This document shows positions 14,985-23,033 of a stretch of DNA of 36,537 nt, piece by piece. The notes beneath the pieces were generated by a model. That model did not search any database. It had not been told where the DNA came from and was given only the letters and a program-made list of their open reading frames with translations. The DNA is from an uncultured Bacteroidota bacterium (lineage in GTDB: Bacteria > Bacteroidota > Bacteroidia > Bacteroidales > GWA2-32-17). Numbering within the stretch: position 1 is the first letter of the stretch; each line of letters starts with the position of its first letter. The translations under genes and the position numbers were made by a program. The stretch lies in NCBI GenBank assembly GCA_903872185.1, contig CAIQJL010000004.1, positions 1 through 36,537 of the forward strand, given 5' to 3'.

Positions 14985-16535
14985 ATGAACTCAAAGAAAA
15001 CAAAAACAGTATTAGATAAATTTGGAATTAAGGAAATTAATTCAGGTGTAACAACAGGCACAGTTTGGTTTGAAACAAAAGGTGATATTACAACATCTGA
15101 AACTCCCATTGACGGAAGTGTTATTGCAAAAATTCAAAATGCAACTCTTGAAGATTATGAAAAAGTAATACACACAGCCCAAGACGCCTTTAAAATCTGG
15201 AGAAGCATGCCTGCACCTAAAAGGGGCGAAATTGTTAGACAAATTGGGATGGCAATTCGCGAAGCAAAAGAGGATTTAGGATATCTTGTTTCTCTTGAGA
15301 TGGGAAAAATTCTACAAGAAGGAATGGGCGAGGTTCAGGAGATGATTGACCTTTGCGATTTTGCAGTTGGACAATCAAGGCAATTATATGGATTTACAAT
15401 GCGTTCAGAAAGAGCTGAACATCGTATGTTTGACCAATACCAACCATTAGGAATAGTTGGCCTTATTACTTCCTTTAATTTTCCCGTTGCGGTATGGGCC
15501 TGGAATGCGATGTTAGCAGCAATTGCTGGTGATGTTGTTATCTGGAAACCAAGTTCTAAAACTCCATTGAGTGCCATTGCAACTCAAAAAATTATAGAAA
15601 AAGTTTTATTCGATAACGATTTACCAGAAGGTATTTTCAACCTTGTTATAGCAAAATCGTCAGTTCTTGGAGATAATTTTGTTGCGGATAAACGAATTCC
15701 ATTATTTTCCGTAACATCGTCCACAGCTGTTGGTAAAAAAGTAGGAGAAATTGTTGGACAAAGACTTGGCCGAACTATATTAGAATTAGGAGGAAATAAT
15801 GCTGTTGTTGTTTCAGAACATGCAGATCTTGATATGGCAATTAGGTCTATTATATTTGGTGCGGTTGGCACATGCGGACAAAGATGTACTTCTACCCGAA
15901 GAATAATTGTTCAGGAAAATATTTATGAAGAAGTAAAAAACAAATTATTGTCAGCATATAAACAAATTAAAACAAAAATTGGAAGCCCCCTTGATGCAAA
16001 TACTTTAGTAGGTCCTCTTATTGATAAAACAGCAGTAAAAGCATTTATGCACGCTGTTGAGCAGGTTCAAAAAGAAGGCGGTAAGCTTTTGCATGGCGGT
16101 TATGTTTTAGAAGGAGAAAACTATAAATCTGGAAGCTATGTTATGCCAGCATTTGCAGAAGCAGAAAACCATTATAACATAGTACAGGAAGAAACATTTG
16201 CCCCTATACTTTATATGATAAAATATAAAACTATTGAAGAAGCAATTGAGTTAAATAATGGCGTACCACAAGGTTTATCTTCCTCAATTTTTACATTAAA
16301 TATGCGTGAAGCAGAAAAATTTCTTTCCGAATGCGGATCAGATTGTGGTATTGCAAATGTAAATTCAGGAACATCTGGTGCAGAAATTGGTGGTGCTTTT
16401 GGTGGCGAAAAAGAAACAGGTGGCGGTCGCGAGTCGGGTTCTGATTCATGGAAAATTTATATGAGAAGACAAACAAATACTGTTAATTATAGCAAAGAAT
16501 TGCCTTTAGCTCAAGGTATAATGTTTGCATTTTAA
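14985..16535 (+). CDS. ALDH7-type alpha-aminoadipic semialdehyde (piperideine-6-carboxylate) dehydrogenase
   Basis: A 516-residue NAD-dependent dehydrogenase of the antiquitin/ALDH7 family, which oxidises alpha-aminoadipic semialdehyde to alpha-aminoadipate in lysine breakdown. Diagnostic segments are P-A-P-K-R-G-E-I-V-R-Q-I-G (76-88), L-E-M-G-K-I-L-x-E-G (104-113), E-L-G-G-N-N-A (Glu267 general base), G-T-C-G-Q-R-C-T-S-T-R-R (Cys301 nucleophile), and the C-terminal S-G-A-E-I-G-G-A-F-G-G-E-K and L-P-L-A-Q-G-I. One oddity is that the usual F-T-G-S cofactor loop reads V-T-S-S near 243-246, with Gly replaced by Ser. Paired with the P5C dehydrogenase it points to amino-acid fermentation. The ATG at 14985 is supported by the conserved start shared with the upstream duplicate. 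Confidence 0.88.
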   Translation: MNSKKTKTVLDKFGIKEINSGVTTGTVWFETKGDITTSETPIDGSVIAKIQNATLEDYEKVIHTAQDAFKIWRSMPAPKRGEIVRQIGMAIREAKEDLGYLVSLEMGKILQEGMGEVQEMIDLCDFAVGQSRQLYGFTMRSERAEHRMFDQYQPLGIVGLITSFNFPVAVWAWNAMLAAIAGDVVIWKPSSKTPLSAIATQKIIEKVLFDNDLPEGIFNLVIAKSSVLGDNFVADKRIPLFSVTSSTAVGKKVGEIVGQRLGRTILELGGNNAVVVSEHADLDMAIRSIIFGAVGTCGQRCTSTRRIIVQENIYEEVKNKLLSAYKQIKTKIGSPLDANTLVGPLIDKTAVKAFMHAVEQVQKEGGKLLHGGYVLEGENYKSGSYVMPAFAEAENHYNIVQEETFAPILYMIKYKTIEEAIELNNGVPQGLSSSIFTLNMREAEKFLSECGSDCGIANVNSGTSGAEIGGAFGGEKETGGGRESGSDSWKIYMRRQTNTVNYSKELPLAQGIMFAF

Positions 16536-16586
16536 GTTAATTTGTTTTAATTATAATTATTATATTTACAAAAAACTAATAATTAA

Positions 16587-16925
16587 TTGAAAGTGCAAAA
16601 TCTCATTAAAATATCGTGCAAAATAATACTTTCAATGCTTTTTATTGGCTGTTTATTTAAAATGCCTTATGGATATTTTCAATTAGTTAGATTAATTGGA
16701 ATGTTTGGATTTATACTACTTGCATATTATGACAGCCAAAAGTCTAATAAGCTATTTATGATATTATGGATTTGTTCTGCAATTTTAATAAATCCATTAT
16801 TTAAAATTGCACTTGGTAGAACAATTTGGAATACAATTGATGTTATTTGGGCAATAATTTTAATTACAACAATAATCATTGAAAGGGTATATTTGAAAAA
16901 CACTAATAAAACTATAAAAGGTTAG
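16587..16925 (+). CDS. Small four-span membrane protein (DUF6804-like)
   Basis: A 112-residue hydrophobic protein with about four membrane spans. The segments M-P-Y-G-Y-F-Q-L-V-R near 25-34 and N-P-L-F-K-I-A-L-G-R near 69-78 are characteristic of a small uncharacterised family (DUF6804, by recall). The function is unknown. The start is uncertain: the longest frame opens with TTG at 16587, GTG at 16593 is possible, and an internal ATG lies at 16635 but would cut into the first span. It is followed 4 bp later by the coiled-coil gene, so the three genes 16587-18199 probably form an operon. Confidence 0.7.
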   Translation: MKVQNLIKISCKIILSMLFIGCLFKMPYGYFQLVRLIGMFGFILLAYYDSQKSNKLFMILWICSAILINPLFKIALGRTIWNTIDVIWAIILITTIIIERVYLKNTNKTIKG

Positions 16926-16929
16926 GTCT

Positions 16930-17325
16930 ATGCATAACATATTACAAATAATAAAGAAACATTGGTTACTAATCATTTTACTATTTATAATTATTGCGAT
17001 GTCTATTATAATTGTTCTACAGCAAATTGAAATAAATAAAAATTCTGCAAATCATATAATTGAGTTACAATCATTACCTTCGCTAAATAATTTAGATACT
17101 CGTTTAAATTCTCGTTTAAATAATGAGATAGAAAATAACTTAAATTACAATTCTTCAGAAAACTTGGACTTAGAAAACAAATTAAGAGATTTGGAATATG
17201 AAATCACTAATCTTAAAAACAAATTAAGAGATTCGGAATACAAAGTAAGCGATTTAGAAGATGAGGTAAGTCATTTAAAAAACGAATTAGAAGAATGCCA
17301 AGATAAATTAAGAGATTGCCAATAA
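16930..17325 (+). CDS. Membrane-anchored coiled-coil protein
   Basis: A 131-residue protein with a short basic N-terminus, one membrane span (about 12-30) and a polar remainder. From about residue 76 to the end it is a heptad-rich coiled coil. The motif N-K-L-R-D-(L/S)-E-Y recurs after 14 residues (42 bp apart, DNA starting at 17176 and 17218) and a third related D-K-L-R-D-C-Q closes the protein. The repeat equals two heptads and suggests slipped-strand growth. The function is unknown; it may form a dimeric or trimeric scaffold on the membrane. It lies between the DUF6804-like gene (4 bp) and the TPR lipoprotein gene (16 bp), in probable operon arrangement. Confidence 0.72.
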   Translation: MHNILQIIKKHWLLIILLFIIIAMSIIIVLQQIEINKNSANHIIELQSLPSLNNLDTRLNSRLNNEIENNLNYNSSENLDLENKLRDLEYEITNLKNKLRDSEYKVSDLEDEVSHLKNELEECQDKLRDCQ

Positions 17326-17341
17326 ATTAACTGACTGGATT

Positions 17342-18199
17342 ATGAAATTAAAATTAATTATATTTCTATTATTAGGCTCATTGTTATATTCTTGTAGTCC
17401 ATCTGATGAAGATTATTTTAACAATGGTTATGAAAAATATTTAAAGGAATATTATTATTCAGCAATTGAGGATTTTGATAAAGCAATTAGTCAGAATGAT
17501 AAAAATGCTACTTTTTACTTTTATCGAGGTAAATGCCATTATTTACTTGAAGATTATAAAAAATCTATAGAAGATTATTGTAAGGTGTTAGAAATTGATC
17601 CAAATTATCCAAACCTTTATATAAGTCTTGGGAATTCGAGATATTATAATGGGGAATACGAAGTAGCTTTATTTAATTACAATTCTGCTATAAATATTAA
17701 TCAAAATGATACACTTGCATACAATTTACGAGGCAATACTAAACTGGAGCTTAATGACACTATTGGTGCAATAGAAGATTACAATAAAGCTATTGAGATA
17801 AATCCAAATTTTTATACACCATACTACAATAGAGGTAAACTAAAATATAATTTAAAAAATTATTTAGGTGCCATAGAGGACATTAATATATTTATTGAAC
17901 TTAACCCTAAAAATATAATAGGCTATATTTTAAGAGGAAAAGTAAAAGATGAATTAAAAGATTATACGGGGGCAATTGCAGATTATAGTATTTCCATTGA
18001 ATTAGACTCGCTAGATATTTCGTCTTATATTCATAGGGGAATTTCAAAATATCTTTTAAATGAAAAAGGTAGAGGTATCCTAGATTTTCAAAAGGTTTAT
18101 GATATTGGATTTGAAAATGGTTATCAATCAAGAATCAATGAAGTAGAAACAGCCGAAGCAGCAGCAGCTAGCGAAAATTCAGATAACTATCCATACTAA
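17342..18199 (+). CDS. TPR-repeat lipoprotein
   Basis: A 285-residue lipoprotein. The signal peptide ends in L-L-Y-S-C, with Cys18 the lipidation site; Ser19 follows. From about 24 to 260 it is a run of six to seven 34-residue tetratricopeptide repeats, seen in the recurring G-A-I-E-D-Y-N-K-A-I-E-I-N-P pattern at about 34-residue spacing and the Y-x-x-R-G-x-x-K helices. TPR solenoids bind other proteins, so it is likely an assembly or docking factor at the outer membrane. The C-terminus is Ala/Glu-rich and low in complexity. With the upstream coiled-coil membrane protein it may form an envelope-spanning complex, an inference from operon structure only. Confidence 0.85.
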   Translation: MKLKLIIFLLLGSLLYSCSPSDEDYFNNGYEKYLKEYYYSAIEDFDKAISQNDKNATFYFYRGKCHYLLEDYKKSIEDYCKVLEIDPNYPNLYISLGNSRYYNGEYEVALFNYNSAININQNDTLAYNLRGNTKLELNDTIGAIEDYNKAIEINPNFYTPYYNRGKLKYNLKNYLGAIEDINIFIELNPKNIIGYILRGKVKDELKDYTGAIADYSISIELDSLDISSYIHRGISKYLLNEKGRGILDFQKVYDIGFENGYQSRINEVETAEAAAASENSDNYPY

Positions 18200-18247
18200 T
18201 ACAAAATTTAATATCTTTTCTTTTGTATGTTGTAATGTATGTATATT

Positions 18248-18280
18248 AAAAAAGGTTTGTGAAATTAATCACAAACCTTT
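18248..18280 (-). terminator. Terminator of the tRNA-Pro gene
   Basis: AAAGGTTTGTG (18251-18261) pairs with CACAAACCTTT (18270-18280). Read on the minus strand the stem is followed by a T run (bases 18248-18250 and the stem end), as expected downstream of the tRNA. It may also stop the TPR operon coming from the other side. Confidence 0.8.
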
Positions 18281-18288
18281 ACTACTAT

Positions 18289-18365
18289 TGGTCGGGGTGA
18301 GATGACTCGAACATCCGACCACTTGCACCCCATGCAAGTACGCTAGCCAACTGCGCTACACCCCG
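18289..18365 (-). tRNA. tRNA-Pro (anticodon GGG)
   Basis: On the minus strand this folds as a cloverleaf. The acceptor stem pairs CGGGGTG with CACCCCG, with discriminator A and an encoded CCA end. The D arm contains AGCGCAGTTGGCTAGCG. The anticodon stem is CTTGC/GCAAG with the 7-base loop ATGGGGT, giving anticodon GGG. The T arm is GGATG TTCGAGT CATCT with one wobble pair. The length is 77 nt including CCA. Confidence 0.93.
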
Positions 18366-18402
18366 ATAACTGCAAAAAAGAACTTTTATTCCTAATATTA
18401 AT

Positions 18403-18477
18403 ATAAAATAGACCCACAAATTGTCCCTCTTTTTTGAAGAGGGTAGGGAGATGAATAAAAAAATGGGGCTATTTTAT
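18403..18477. repeat. Nested inverted-repeat element
   Basis: The outer arms ATAAAATAG (18403-18411) and CTATTTTAT (18469-18477) are perfect 9-bp inverted repeats, extended by CCC/GGG after one mismatch. The inner arms CCCTCTT (18425-18431) and AAGAGGG (18437-18443) form a hairpin. The 75-bp unit lies upstream of the tRNA and before the TonB receptor gene. It may be a small palindromic mobile element (MITE/REP-like) or a structured leader. The rest of the gap 18200-18569 contains only the tRNA and its terminator. Confidence 0.6.
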
Positions 18478-18569
18478 AATTACAAATGGTATTATTAGGG
18501 ATTGCAAAAGTAAATTAACGTTTAATTAACTGCAAATTTTTGTGAAATAAAAAAAAATAGCAATTTTAC

Positions 18570-20996
18570 ATGTATATTGTATTCCACAAAATTAAAGTGA
18601 AAAAGACTAAAAATTATTGCTTAAAAAAGATAATGTTATTTGCCAGATATATATTTCTATTAGTATTTGCCATTGTTTTTTTTACCATTGAAACATCTGC
18701 ACAAAAATATACTATAAGTGGATACGTTCGCGAAAAACGAACAGGCGAAGATCTTGTTGGCGCAAATATTTATGTAAAAGAATTATCTAAAGGAACTGTT
18801 ACTAATAGTTATGGATTTTTTTCACTTACCTTACCTAAAGGGGAATATCAATTAATAGTTTCATATTTAGGTTATCGTGATTTCTCTCAAAAAATAAAAC
18901 TCGATAAGGATTTAAAAATTAATATTCAGCAGGAAGAAGCTGTAATAATAAGTAATGAAGTTGTTGTTACAGGTGAACGTACTAATAAAAACATTGAAAG
19001 TATTGAGATGTCCTCATTTAAACTTCCTATTGAAAAAATAAAATCCATTCCTGCATTTATGGGCGAAGTTGATATCTTAAAAACCATTCAACTAATGCCA
19101 GGGGTTTCTTCAGGCGGCGAAGGCAATGCAGGGTTTTATGTACGAGGTGGCGGACCAGATCAAAACTTAATTTTACTCGACGAAGCAATTGTTTACAACG
19201 CAAGTCATTTATTTGGTTTCTTTTCGGTTTTTAATGCAGATGCGGTTAAAGATGTAACATTGATTAAAGGCGGAATGCCCGCAAATTATGGAGGAAGGTT
19301 ATCTTCAGTACTTGATGTTACGATGAAAGATGGCAACAATCAAAAATTGCAGATTGATGGTGGCATTGGAGTTATTTCTTCGCGATTAACTATTCAGGGA
19401 CCCATTAAAAAAGACACCTGTTCATTTATTGTATCAGGAAGAAGAACATATGTTGATGTTTTGGTAAAACCCTTTTTAAAGAAAAATTTTCAAGGTACGG
19501 GTTATTATTTTTACGATTTAAACACAAAAATAAATTATCGTTTTTCTGATAAAGACAGACTTTTTTTAAGTGGATATTTTGGTCGTGATGTTTTTTCATA
19601 CAAAAACAAAAAAGATGGATTTACAATGAGGTTCCCATGGGGTAACGCTACTACCTCGTTTAGATGGAACCATTTGTTTAACGATAAACTTTTTTTAAAT
19701 ACTACAGCAACATTCAGCGATTATAAATTTGAGTTTCAAGGTGAAATGGACGACTTTGAATTTAAACTTTTTAGTGGTGTTAGAGACTTTAGTTTGAAAA
19801 CTGATTTTACATGGATTCCAGGAGTATTGCATAATGTTAAATTTGGAGCAAATTATATTTACCATATTTTCACTCCAAGCAGCGCAACTGCACGAATCGG
19901 AAACACTGATTTCAATACAGGTGCTACAATTAGATATTATGCAAATGATGCATCAATTTATATAACTGACGAATACGATTTAAGCGAATATATTAAACTT
20001 TCGGCAGGAGTAAGGGGAACAATGTTTCAACAGATTGGACCTTTTACACGTTACTTGCGTGATGAATTAGGCAGAAATCAGGATACTGCATATTACAAAA
20101 GAGGTGATGTTTTAGTAACATATAAACATGCAGAACCACGTGCTTCTATAAGATTTGTTGTAAATAAAACCTCATCTATTAAAGCTAGTTTTACTCAAAA
20201 TTATCAATACATTCACCTTGCAAGTATGTCTTCGGCAACTTTACCAACTGATGTTTGGATGCCAAGCACACAATTGATAAAACCACAATTTGCAACTCAA
20301 TACGCTATTGGATATTTTAAAAATTTTAAAAAAGATATGTTTGAAACCTCTGTTGAACTTTATTATAAAAAAATCGATAATCTGATTGATTATAAAGAAG
20401 GAGCAACATCTGATGATAATATGGCAAACAATCCTGATAATAATTTTACTTTTGGAAAAGGCTTATCATATGGTGCAGAATTTTTCTTTAAAAAACGTGT
20501 AGGTAAAGCTACAGGATGGGTTGGATATACACTTGCCAAAACAACAAGACAATTTGATGATGTTAATTTAGGAAAAGAATACCCTGCAAAATATGATCGC
20601 AGACATGATCTTTCGGTAACTTTTACATACGATTTAAATAAGCAATGGTCATTTGGTGCAGTATTTATATACGCCACTGGCGATGCCACAACTCTGCCCA
20701 TTGCTAGATATATGATTGAAGGAAGAATTATAAATGAATATGGCGAAAGAAATTCTTATAGAATGGCAGCATATAACCGTGCAGATATTTCGGCAACATA
20801 TAATTTCCCTAATAAAAACAAGAAATGGGAATCATCATTAAATTTTTCTGTGTATAATGTTTATAACAGAAAAAACCCATACATGATTTACTTTAATTCA
20901 GATGTTGATCTTCAAAATTATTCAATAAAAACAACAGCCAAACAAATATCACTATTTTCAATTTTACCTGCAATTACATTTAATTTTAAATTTTAA
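18570..20996 (+). CDS. TonB-dependent outer-membrane receptor
   Basis: An outer-membrane beta-barrel transporter of up to 808 residues. The first ATG gives a 21-residue basic extension before a good signal peptide that starts at Met22 and ends at about 45 (E-T-S-A-Q); the ATG at 18633 may therefore be the real start. Next comes a carboxypeptidase-regulatory-like beta domain (about 47-120), then the plug domain with M-P-G-V-S-S-G-G-E-G (near 176-185), Y-V-R-G-G-G-P-D-Q-N and L-L-D-E. The barrel runs to a terminal Phe (T-F-N-F-K-F). It lacks the S-u-s-C fingerprints I would expect of a glycan receptor. The next gene, 2 bp downstream, is a DUF4249 lipoprotein, its usual partner. The imported substrate is unknown. 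Confidence 0.9.
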   Translation: MYIVFHKIKVKKTKNYCLKKIMLFARYIFLLVFAIVFFTIETSAQKYTISGYVREKRTGEDLVGANIYVKELSKGTVTNSYGFFSLTLPKGEYQLIVSYLGYRDFSQKIKLDKDLKINIQQEEAVIISNEVVVTGERTNKNIESIEMSSFKLPIEKIKSIPAFMGEVDILKTIQLMPGVSSGGEGNAGFYVRGGGPDQNLILLDEAIVYNASHLFGFFSVFNADAVKDVTLIKGGMPANYGGRLSSVLDVTMKDGNNQKLQIDGGIGVISSRLTIQGPIKKDTCSFIVSGRRTYVDVLVKPFLKKNFQGTGYYFYDLNTKINYRFSDKDRLFLSGYFGRDVFSYKNKKDGFTMRFPWGNATTSFRWNHLFNDKLFLNTTATFSDYKFEFQGEMDDFEFKLFSGVRDFSLKTDFTWIPGVLHNVKFGANYIYHIFTPSSATARIGNTDFNTGATIRYYANDASIYITDEYDLSEYIKLSAGVRGTMFQQIGPFTRYLRDELGRNQDTAYYKRGDVLVTYKHAEPRASIRFVVNKTSSIKASFTQNYQYIHLASMSSATLPTDVWMPSTQLIKPQFATQYAIGYFKNFKKDMFETSVELYYKKIDNLIDYKEGATSDDNMANNPDNNFTFGKGLSYGAEFFFKKRVGKATGWVGYTLAKTTRQFDDVNLGKEYPAKYDRRHDLSVTFTYDLNKQWSFGAVFIYATGDATTLPIARYMIEGRIINEYGERNSYRMAAYNRADISATYNFPNKNKKWESSLNFSVYNVYNRKNPYMIYFNSDVDLQNYSIKTTAKQISLFSILPAITFNFKF

Positions 20997-20998
20997 CA

Positions 20999-21889
20999 AT
21001 GAATAAAATATTAACTATAACATTATTTATAATAACCATTACAATGATTTCGTGTGAGAAGGAAATTACTATTGACCTTCCAACACCTGAATCAAAATTG
21101 GTTATCGAGGGCGCAATTGAAGAAGGACAAGTGCCATGGGTTTTTATTACAATGAACTCGCCCTACTTTTCGCCAGTAGATTCTACCGTACTTTTTAATA
21201 TGATAATTAAAAACGCTAAAGTATCAGTAACTGATGGAATAACAACAGACTCTCTAATCCCAACTTGGGACCCATATACTTTTCCATATTATAAATATGT
21301 TGGCAGCACAATTATTGGACAAACCGGAAAAACATATTGGCTAAAAGTTGAAGTTGACGGAAAAATATATACTGCAAGCACTGGAATCTATCCAGCTGTA
21401 TGCATTGACAGTTTAAAATTTAAACTTGATAGAAATCAGGATTCACTTGGTTTTGTATGGCTTTACCTTGTCGACCCGGATACCTTAGGGAATTACTATC
21501 GTATTTTTACAAAAGTAATTGGAAGAGACAGCATTTACCTTCGCCCATACCCATCTGTATCTGACGATAAATTCTTTAACGGTCAATTTTGTGAATACAT
21601 GCTTGAGCGTGGCCGTAACCCACTTGAAGATAATCTGTATGCAAATAATGGTCTTGATTCGGCAGGTGTTTCACGTTTTTATTTCAGAAAAGGAGAAACA
21701 GTAGTTGTAAAACTTTGCACAATAGATGCGTTTCATTACGATTTCTGGTACTCGGTTGAGCAACAATTTATGACTGATGGAAATCCTTTTGCCTCTCCAA
21801 TTTCTGCAAGAACTAACATAACTGGAGGTGCTTTAGGAGTTTGGGGTGGGTATGGAATTAATTTAGATACACTTCATATCCCAAATTAA
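20999..21889 (+). CDS. DUF4249-family lipoprotein, partner of the TonB receptor
   Basis: A 296-residue lipoprotein. The signal peptide ends I-T-M-I-S-C with lipidation Cys19, followed by E-K-E-I. The I-D-L-P ... K-L-V-I-E-G-A-I segment near 25-42 and the overall beta-rich body match the DUF4249 family, which in Bacteroidota is encoded directly after TonB-dependent receptors and is thought to be a surface-exposed binding or lid protein, by analogy with SusD. The 2-bp gap to the receptor gene shows co-transcription. The substrate is unknown. Confidence 0.85.
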   Translation: MNKILTITLFIITITMISCEKEITIDLPTPESKLVIEGAIEEGQVPWVFITMNSPYFSPVDSTVLFNMIIKNAKVSVTDGITTDSLIPTWDPYTFPYYKYVGSTIIGQTGKTYWLKVEVDGKIYTASTGIYPAVCIDSLKFKLDRNQDSLGFVWLYLVDPDTLGNYYRIFTKVIGRDSIYLRPYPSVSDDKFFNGQFCEYMLERGRNPLEDNLYANNGLDSAGVSRFYFRKGETVVVKLCTIDAFHYDFWYSVEQQFMTDGNPFASPISARTNITGGALGVWGGYGINLDTLHIPN

Positions 21890-21917
21890 GTTTGGAGAGG
21901 CTAAAATTAAAATAAAT

Positions 21918-21925
21918 TATCTTTG
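21918..21925 (+). promoter_or_regulatory. Candidate -7 box for trxB
   Basis: TATCTTTG is an exact TAnnTTTG match 41 bp before the ATG. The nearest TTTG upstream (21891-21894) is about 3 nt too far. Confidence 0.45.
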
Positions 21926-21966
21926 TATTCTTTTAAAAAAGCAAACGGAAAATTACAAATATTTAT

Positions 21967-22908
21967 ATGAACGAACATTCATCTGAAAAAGTAAAATGCC
22001 TTATCATAGGAAGTGGACCTGCGGGTTATACTGCAGCAATTTACGCATCAAGAGCAAACTTAAAACCATTATTATTTGAAGGACTTCAGCCTGGAGGTCA
22101 ATTAACTACAACAACTGAAGTTGAAAATTTTCCAGGTTACCCTCAAGGAGTTACTGGTCCAGAAATGATGGAAGATTTAAAAAAACAAGCAGAAAGATTT
22201 GGTGCAGATATTAGATTTGGAATTGCAACAAAAGTTGATTTTACCGGCCCAATCCACAAAGTATGGATTGACGAAGATAAATTAATTGAAGCCGATTCTG
22301 TAATTATTGCAACCGGAGCTACAGCCAAATATCTTGGTTTAGAATCAGAAGAAAAATTTAAAGGAACTGGCGTAAGTGCTTGCGCAACTTGCGATGGCTT
22401 CTTTTATCGCGGAAAAGATGTTGTAGTTGCTGGTGGTGGAGATACTGCTTGCGAAGAAGCAGTTTATCTTGCAGGGTTATGTAAAAAAGTATATTTAGTT
22501 GTTAGAAAAGATTACTTACGAGCCTCAAAAGCAATGCAGGAAAGAGTTTTTAAAACAACAAATATTGAAGTTTTATTTCAGCACACACCTAAAGAAATAG
22601 TTGGAGATATGTCTGGAGTTACTGGCGTACTTTTAACAAATAAAAACAATGAAGAAGTTCATGTCTCTATTCATGGTTTTTTTGTAGCAATTGGTCATCA
22701 GCCAAATAGCGATATTTTTAAACCTTGGATTAAAACAGATGAAGTGGGCTACATTGAAACGACACCAGGATCTTCAAAAACTAATATTCCTGGCATATTT
22801 GCTTGTGGCGATGTTCAGGATAAACATTACCGTCAAGCAATAACTGCTGCTGGCAGTGGATGTATGGCTGCAATTGATACAGAGAGATATCTTTCTGAAA
22901 GAATCTAG
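21967..22908 (+). CDS. trxB: Thioredoxin reductase
   Basis: A 313-residue FAD/NADPH-dependent thioredoxin reductase of normal length. The FAD-binding motif I-I-G-S-G-P-A-G-Y-T-A-A lies near 13-24. The redox-active pair is in C-A-T-C-D-G (Cys139, Cys142). The NADPH fold has A-G-G-G-D-T-A-C-E-E-A near 155-165, and the second FAD segment G-I-F-A-C-G-D-V lies near 278-285. It keeps thioredoxin reduced and would supply electrons to CcdA/DsbD-type proteins in general; it is far from the mercury cassette and has no direct link to it in the sequence. It appears monocistronic with its own -7 box. Confidence 0.96.
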   Translation: MNEHSSEKVKCLIIGSGPAGYTAAIYASRANLKPLLFEGLQPGGQLTTTTEVENFPGYPQGVTGPEMMEDLKKQAERFGADIRFGIATKVDFTGPIHKVWIDEDKLIEADSVIIATGATAKYLGLESEEKFKGTGVSACATCDGFFYRGKDVVVAGGGDTACEEAVYLAGLCKKVYLVVRKDYLRASKAMQERVFKTTNIEVLFQHTPKEIVGDMSGVTGVLLTNKNNEEVHVSIHGFFVAIGHQPNSDIFKPWIKTDEVGYIETTPGSSKTNIPGIFACGDVQDKHYRQAITAAGSGCMAAIDTERYLSERI

Positions 22909-22987
22909 AAAATTTATCAATTAATTATTTTGACTAAACGTTTAGAAGTTTACACTAAATTCTAATCTATTATATCCATTTCTTCCT

Positions 22988-22995
22988 TACTTTTG
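22988..22995 (+). promoter_or_regulatory. Candidate -7 box for the 2633-residue protein gene
   Basis: TACTTTTG matches TAnnTTTG about 38 bp before the ATG. No TTG is found 19-20 nt upstream. The leader that follows contains AAACCAAAATCAAATAAAT (23014-23032), identical to the leader of the gene at 34801. Confidence 0.5.
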
Positions 22996-23033
22996 TATTT
23001 CCATTTTTAAAATAAACCAAAATCAAATAAATC

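Noticed and set aside
18289-18365. Reading the tRNA as Ala(TGC) or Met(CAT)
   Set aside because: TGC and CAT overlap the anticodon stem. With the 5-bp stem CTTGC/GCAAG the loop is ATGGGGT and the anticodon is GGG.
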